A stretch of DNA of 64,000 bases from contig CAZRCI010000027.1 in NCBI GenBank assembly GCA_964598535.1, positions 1 to 64,000 of the forward strand, in the 5' to 3' direction. Every line of letters starts with the position of its first letter. Position 1 is the stretch's first letter. Below are positions 60,521 through 64,000 of this stretch, piece after piece. The translations under genes were made by a program, and so were the position numbers. The notes beneath the pieces are model-generated. The model ran no database searches, was not told the DNA's origin, and saw only the letters and a list, made by a program, of their open reading frames with translations. Source of the stretch: JALHMI01 sp964598535 (GTDB lineage: Bacteria; Planctomycetota; Planctomycetia; Pirellulales; PALSA-1355).

Positions 60521-60563
60521 AACGTTGCGCTCGCCGAGGCGCCCTCGCGCCTGCCACGTGCCG

Positions 60564-61643
60564 TTAGTCGTCCGAACCCATCTCACGGCGCAGTTGTTGA
60601 CGATCGTAATCAGTCAATGCGTCGGTCAACGGCTGCACGCTGCCGGCCAAAATCGAATCCAGCTTGTAGAGCGTGAGGTTAATGCGGTGATCCGTGACGC
60701 GGTTCTCCGCGAAGTTATAGGTCCGAATCCGCTGGCTGCGATCTCCCGAACCGACAAGCGTCTTACGTTCACTCGCGCGTTTTTCGTGCTCGGCCTGGCG
60801 TTTGGCCTCATAGAGCCGGGTCTTGAGCACGCGCAGCGCTTTGGCGAAGTTCTTGTGCTGACTCTTCTCGTCCTGGCACTGCACGACGATTCCGGTTTCG
60901 AGGTGTGTCAGACGAATCGCCGACGCGGTCTTATTGACGTGCTGTCCACCGGGCCCCGACGCGCAGAAAATATCCTTGCGGTAGTCATCCGGTTTGATAT
61001 CGACCTCGACATCTTCCGGTTCAGGCAACACGGCCACGGTGGCCGCGGAGGTATGGATGCGCCCCTTGGTCTCCGTCTCGGGGACACGCTGCACGCGATG
61101 CCCGCCGCTTTCGTACTGCAACTCGCGGTAGACTCCCTCGCCCTCGATGCCAAGGATGATTTCCTTGAAGCCGCCGAGCTCCGTGGCGTTCATATCGAGA
61201 ATCTCGACCTTCCAATCCTTCGTCTCGGCATGGTGTTTGTACATTTCGTACAAGTCGCGAGCGAACAGGGCCGCCTCGTCGCCGCCAGTGCCGGCGCGGA
61301 TTTCCATGACGATCCGATCTCGCTGAGCGTCTTCGCCGCCGATGGTCATCCCCAGCAGTTCATCCCAGAGCGTCTCACGTTCTTCGCGCAACTCGGGAAT
61401 CTCGGCCTCGGCCATCTCGCGCAGCTCGGCGTCCTTGCCTTCGATCATCTCTTGCGCTTCGGCGATCTGATCGTTGAGTGCTTTGAACCGGCGATACTTT
61501 TTGGCCAACTTGCCAAGCGAACCGTGCTCGCGCGCGGCAGCGGCCACAAGCCCGGGATTCGCCAATATCTCGGGATCGACGAGTTGCCGTTCGAGCTCCT
61601 CGAAACGATTTAGTTTGTTTTCAAGCTGGTCGCGCAAAGACAC
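60564..61643 (-). CDS. prfA: Peptide chain release factor 1
   Basis: A 359-aa protein. The GGQ loop (SGPGGQHVNKT) is near residue 230 and the stop-codon-recognition tripeptide lies in VQRVPETETKGRIHT (PxT, here PET), as in RF1 rather than RF2. It reads UAA and UAG and triggers peptide release. Helical N-terminus and length match RF1 end to end. It starts the prfA-prmC-murA cluster. The upstream region 61644-62099 holds repeat R1 copy D and no gene. Confidence 0.96.
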   Translation of the reverse strand: MSLRDQLENKLNRFEELERQLVDPEILANPGLVAAAAREHGSLGKLAKKYRRFKALNDQIAEAQEMIEGKDAELREMAEAEIPELREERETLWDELLGMTIGGEDAQRDRIVMEIRAGTGGDEAALFARDLYEMYKHHAETKDWKVEILDMNATELGGFKEIILGIEGEGVYRELQYESGGHRVQRVPETETKGRIHTSAATVAVLPEPEDVEVDIKPDDYRKDIFCASGPGGQHVNKTASAIRLTHLETGIVVQCQDEKSQHKNFAKALRVLKTRLYEAKRQAEHEKRASERKTLVGSGDRSQRIRTYNFAENRVTDHRINLTLYKLDSILAGSVQPLTDALTDYDRQQLRREMGSDD

Positions 61644-61746
61644 CTGAGGCGCCTCCGAGTAGTAGAGATTACCGGACTTCGAGCCCTCCCTAGCAAAGGC
61701 TCTCGCGACTGCCGATCGTTCGTCAGGACGCCTCGGCAGGCCGCTC

Positions 61747-61866
61747 CTAGTGGAACGTCCATCCGATTCATTCGGATGACGAGCAACACCGCCAACCGCA
61801 CAAGCGTTTTGAAGCTAGTGCTTTCGCGAAACATGACCCCGAAAATCGAGCGTTGACAGAGCACTC
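61747..61866. repeat. Dispersed repeat R1, copy D
   Basis: CTAGTGGAACGTCC at the left edge, then CGATTCATTCGGATGACG, ACACCGCC, CACAAGCG, TAGTGCTTTCGCGAAACATG, CCCGAAAATC and GTTGACAGAGCACT. The stem is decayed (GCCAAC without a clean partner). Diverged terminal match near 61906-61919 (TGACAAAGCGCTAG) may be its true right end. Confidence 0.65.
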
Positions 61867-62035
61867 GTGCCCTGCCGGTGATCTCCAACCTCAACTCTTA
61901 GCGGTGACAAAGCGCTAGCCACGAGGAACCTGGAAACCAATACCAGCGGAGAGGCCGCGTCAACGTGGGGGACATCCTGAGAAGCACGACGGGCTCGCCC
62001 CCCTTGCTCTCGACGAATTGCTCCCGAGCTCAAAA

Positions 62036-62088
62036 CAAAAACGCCGCCCTCCCGCCCTGGAGTCCATGGCAGGGAACGCGGCGCTTTG
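62036..62088 (-). terminator. Intrinsic terminator after rpmE
   Basis: Read on the minus strand, AAGCGCCGC pairs with GGCGGCGTTT with one wobble, an inner CCCTG/CAGGG stem extends it, and TTTTTGTTTTG follows. It lies 12 bases after the rpmE stop at 62100. Confidence 0.78.
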
Positions 62089-62099
62089 AACGTGCCGAG

Positions 62100-62351
62100 C
62101 TACGATTCGGTCTTGGCTTCCGCCTTCTTGCCGCGCTTCAGGCTGGCATAGCCGGCCGCGGCAAACTTGTTCTTGAACTTCTCGATACGTCCGGCCGTGT
62201 CGACGAATTTCAGCTTGCCCGTATAGAACGGATGGCAAGCACTGCAAATGTCGACCTTCAACTCCGGGCGCGTGCTGCGTGTGGTAAACGAGTTGCCACA
62301 GCCGCATTTGACCTGGGTCACGAAGTATTCGGGATGAATTTCGTCTTTCAT
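62100..62351 (-). CDS. rpmE: 50S ribosomal protein L31
   Basis: An 83-aa ribosomal protein of the zinc-containing L31 type. KDEIHPEYF start, then Cys residues in VKCGCGNSF and DICSACHPFYTG form the zinc site, followed by GRIEKFKNKF. It joins the central protuberance of the large subunit and also stores zinc. The ATG at 62351 is preferred (TAGG 8 bases upstream); a GTG at 62360 would put three residues before it. The C-terminus has an extra Lys/Glu-rich tail, common in planctomycetes. A perfect inverted repeat lies just upstream at 62360-62375. Confidence 0.96.
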   Translation of the reverse strand: MKDEIHPEYFVTQVKCGCGNSFTTRSTRPELKVDICSACHPFYTGKLKFVDTAGRIEKFKNKFAAAGYASLKRGKKAEAKTES

Positions 62352-62359
62352 AACTTTCA

Positions 62360-62375
62360 CCTAGACCATTCTAGG
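62360..62375. promoter_or_regulatory. Perfect inverted repeat in the rpmE leader
   Basis: CCTAGA and TCTAGG with a 4-base spacer. It overlaps the rpmE ribosome-binding region, so a small hairpin or a bound protein could block translation. No direct evidence for regulation exists; zinc-responsive control of L31 is known in other bacteria but their operators differ. Confidence 0.3.
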
Positions 62376-62621
62376 CCGAGCGGCAAATGGTTCCGCGCGG
62401 CCTTCTTGGCGCCTTACCAGGATCCACTTGCCCGAGGAGGGGAGGGAGAGGGCGCCCACGCTTGGAAAATCCAAACCAAAACTATATCAGCGGTTACGAC
62501 CTGCCACAAGGGGGAGTCCACCCACGGAGCATGGACACAGGCAAGACGGCAGGGGGCCTGACGCGAGTACGCGCAACTGCTTCAGCGGCAAGTAAATACC
62601 GCGTGCCTGCTCAGTTACCGA

Positions 62622-63380
62622 TCAGGTGAGGTCGCGATATTCACGCCGCGAGAACACCACGCACGCCAGGAGCAAGCCCCCGATTGCGATGCCTGCCAAG
62701 GCCCAGGTAGCCACCTGCATCGAAAGCGGTTGAAAATTCTCGGGCATGCGCGCGCCATCGGCCTCGCCTGCCGCATAGAGAATCGAACGTCCGTAATAGT
62801 TGACGGCCACCCGCTTGACGATCCCAGGCAGGTTACCAATCAACGTCTCCATGAATACCGCATAGACGAGGGCAATGATCGTGGCGTGCCGGAACGAAAC
62901 CGCAAACAGATGGAACAGGCACACGTAGGCCAGGGTCATATAGACAATCGCCGGCAGATACAGGTCAAACGCGACCATGCCGACAGCACCCGCCAGCCGG
63001 CAATAAAGCCAATAGCTGCCGAGCACCATGCCCAGAACCAGCGGCAAGGTGGCACTGAACTTGGCCAGCAGCACGAGCCACCGCGGGATCGGCCGCACCA
63101 ACAAGAACACCAGCGTGCGGTCTTCGCGGTCGCCGCCAACGCTGGCCGTCCCGAAAGCGAGTGCGCAGATCGGCACGACAAACGACGCGAAGACCACGAT
63201 CAGAAATTCGCTAAACTCGCGAAACTCATGCTGAGTGAACTCCGGATGATCGTAGTGCCGGCGCAAGACAAACAGCAGACAACCGGCCAGCGGCAGCATC
63301 ACCATGAGCGTGCTTGTGGACCAGAACAGCCGTACGAACGACAGCGAAGCCAACGTGCTCCAGGCGCGAAGTAGTCTCAT
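62622..63380 (-). CDS. ABC-2-type transporter permease
   Basis: A 252-aa membrane protein with about six hydrophobic helices (for example LMVMLPLAGCLLFVL, FLIVVFASFVVPICALAFG, LLAKFSATLPLVLGMVLGSYWLY). The cytoplasmic loop DREDRTLVFLLVRPI is typical of ABC-2 permeases, where it touches the ATPase. The start ATG overlaps the ATPase stop by one base (ATGA), so translation is coupled. It forms an ABC transporter with the protein encoded just upstream on the minus strand. The exported substrate is unknown. Confidence 0.85.
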   Translation of the reverse strand: MRLLRAWSTLASLSFVRLFWSTSTLMVMLPLAGCLLFVLRRHYDHPEFTQHEFREFSEFLIVVFASFVVPICALAFGTASVGGDREDRTLVFLLVRPIPRWLVLLAKFSATLPLVLGMVLGSYWLYCRLAGAVGMVAFDLYLPAIVYMTLAYVCLFHLFAVSFRHATIIALVYAVFMETLIGNLPGIVKRVAVNYYGRSILYAAGEADGARMPENFQPLSMQVATWALAGIAIGGLLLACVVFSRREYRDLT

Positions 63381-64000
63381 CGTTTGCCCTGCTGCAAATA
63401 GTCGAACACGGCGTCCGCGCCCGCGTCGAGCGTTTGGATGCGGCGGACTTCGATTCCCTGCTCGCACACCAGTTCGCCCAGCCGGGCGAAGAAATCCAAA
63501 GGATTACGCGTCTTTACCACCAACGCCGGGTCGCGCATCTCGACGGCCAGCACGTCCTCGTGCTGTGCCAGGAGCGAGGCCGCGCGGCGTGAAGGCTCGA
63601 CCACGACCTCGATCACCTGCGGGCGATGCTGCATCATCTGCCGCACCTCGGCCAATGTGCCCGCGGCAATCAGCCGCCCGCGCGACATCATCAGAATCGC
63701 GCTGCAAAGCTGCTCGACTTCGACCAGGATGTGACTCGACACCAGAATGGTTTTGCCCTGCTCTGCCAGTCGGAAGAGGAGCTCGTTGATCTCGCGCCGC
63801 CCACCGGGATCGATGCCCGTAAGCGGCTCGTCAAGCAGCAGCAGCCAGGGGTCATGGACCAGGGCCTGGGCCAGCTTGATGCGCTGCCGCATGCCGTGGC
63901 TGCAACCGGCGAGCCGCCGTTGGGCTCGATCGGCCATGCCGACTTCGTCCAGCACGTGCTCGGTTCGTTCGCGTGCCTCGCCGCGCGAAAAGCCGTGCAA
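63377..64000 (-). CDS. ABC transporter ATP-binding protein (N-terminus outside the window)
   Basis: The frame is open to the window edge; the visible 207 residues are the C-terminal two-thirds. The signature GCSHGMRQRIKLAQALVHDP, Walker B LLLLDEPLTGIDP, and the H-loop ILVSSHIL are intact. The Walker A motif must lie beyond base 64000. After the ATPase core is a further C-terminal domain (about 75 residues) typical of ABC-2 exporters. The stop overlaps the permease start by ATGA. It energises export through the downstream permease. Confidence 0.92.
   Translation of the reverse strand: MHGFSRGEARERTEHVLDEVGMADRAQRRLAGCSHGMRQRIKLAQALVHDPWLLLLDEPLTGIDPGGRREINELLFRLAEQGKTILVSSHILVEVEQLCSAILMMSRGRLIAAGTLAEVRQMMQHRPQVIEVVVEPSRRAASLLAQHEDVLAVEMRDPALVVKTRNPLDFFARLGELVCEQGIEVRRIQTLDAGADAVFDYLQQGKR

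Larger units (their letters stand above)
61644..62099. other. Intergenic region between prfA and rpmE
   Basis: About 455 bases with no gene. It contains R1 copy D (from 61747) and the rpmE terminator (62036-62088). The prfA promoter should lie near 61650-61740. Confidence 0.5.

Noticed and set aside
60477..61613. A 378-codon plus-strand frame
   Set aside because: Antisense to prfA, which is complete and conserved.

Overview
The window is GC-rich bacterial DNA from a member of the Planctomycetota, most likely Pirellulales-like. The lineage call is inference from gene content: a giant PVC-type cytochrome protein with a membrane-bound-dehydrogenase domain, a DUF1559 pseudopilin, a DUF1080 protein, two PEP-CTERM proteins, a redoxin/cytochrome/Cu-monooxygenase fusion, and a protein with the planctomycete FDPYYKWLGI N-terminus. 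A run of 100 N at 49569-49668 marks it as a draft scaffold. I found no rRNA, tRNA, CRISPR array or intact transposase.

Layout. 1-966 is the end of a B12-dependent ribonucleotide reductase, closed by a strong intrinsic terminator. 1.1-4.3 kb holds a molybdopterin-fold protein, diacylglycerol kinase, csrA and an exported HExxH protein. 4.5-9.2 kb is a plus-strand run: a 37-aa membrane peptide, a UDP-sugar pyrophosphorylase, mannose-1-phosphate guanylyltransferase, a lipase-like hydrolase and a methyltransferase. 9.2-13.2 kb has a MITE-like element, a damaged gene, and a J-like membrane protein transcribed divergently from an Hsp70. 13.2-24.3 kb has methyltransferases, the 1713-aa multidomain cytochrome, a PEP-CTERM protein, MscL, a DUF4105-like protein and a DUF1080 protein. 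24.4-46.5 kb is a mixed region: redoxin/cytochrome fusion, K+ channel, esterase, DUF255 protein, MazG-like enzyme, MarR regulator, transglutaminase, MATE exporter, LptF/G permease, OprP-like porin, RRM protein and a GT4 glycosyltransferase. 52.9-64 kb is mostly housekeeping: Dus, OsmC, a DASS transporter, a DAC-domain protein, murA-prmC-prfA, L31, and an ABC permease with its truncated ATPase.

The most interesting locus is 46811-52828: seven same-strand genes in one apparent operon. A disordered helical protein is followed by a 474-aa protein with a Pro/Lys/Arg-rich linker and a C-terminal PD-(D/E)XK-like nuclease domain. Then come at least five tandem paralogues of about 260 aa. The order and architecture fit a polymorphic toxin followed by an expanded immunity array. 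The toxin gene and the paralogues share an almost identical 39-bp 3' end that carries the ribosome-binding site of the next gene. The paralogues are mosaic, and the N gap falls inside the array, so copy number is uncertain.

Intergenic regions also carry two dispersed repeat families. R1 is a hairpin element of about 110-135 bp with a compensatory stem change, and one copy has terminal inverted repeats. R2 is about 75-90 bp and encodes a recurrent CxxC peptide in one frame.
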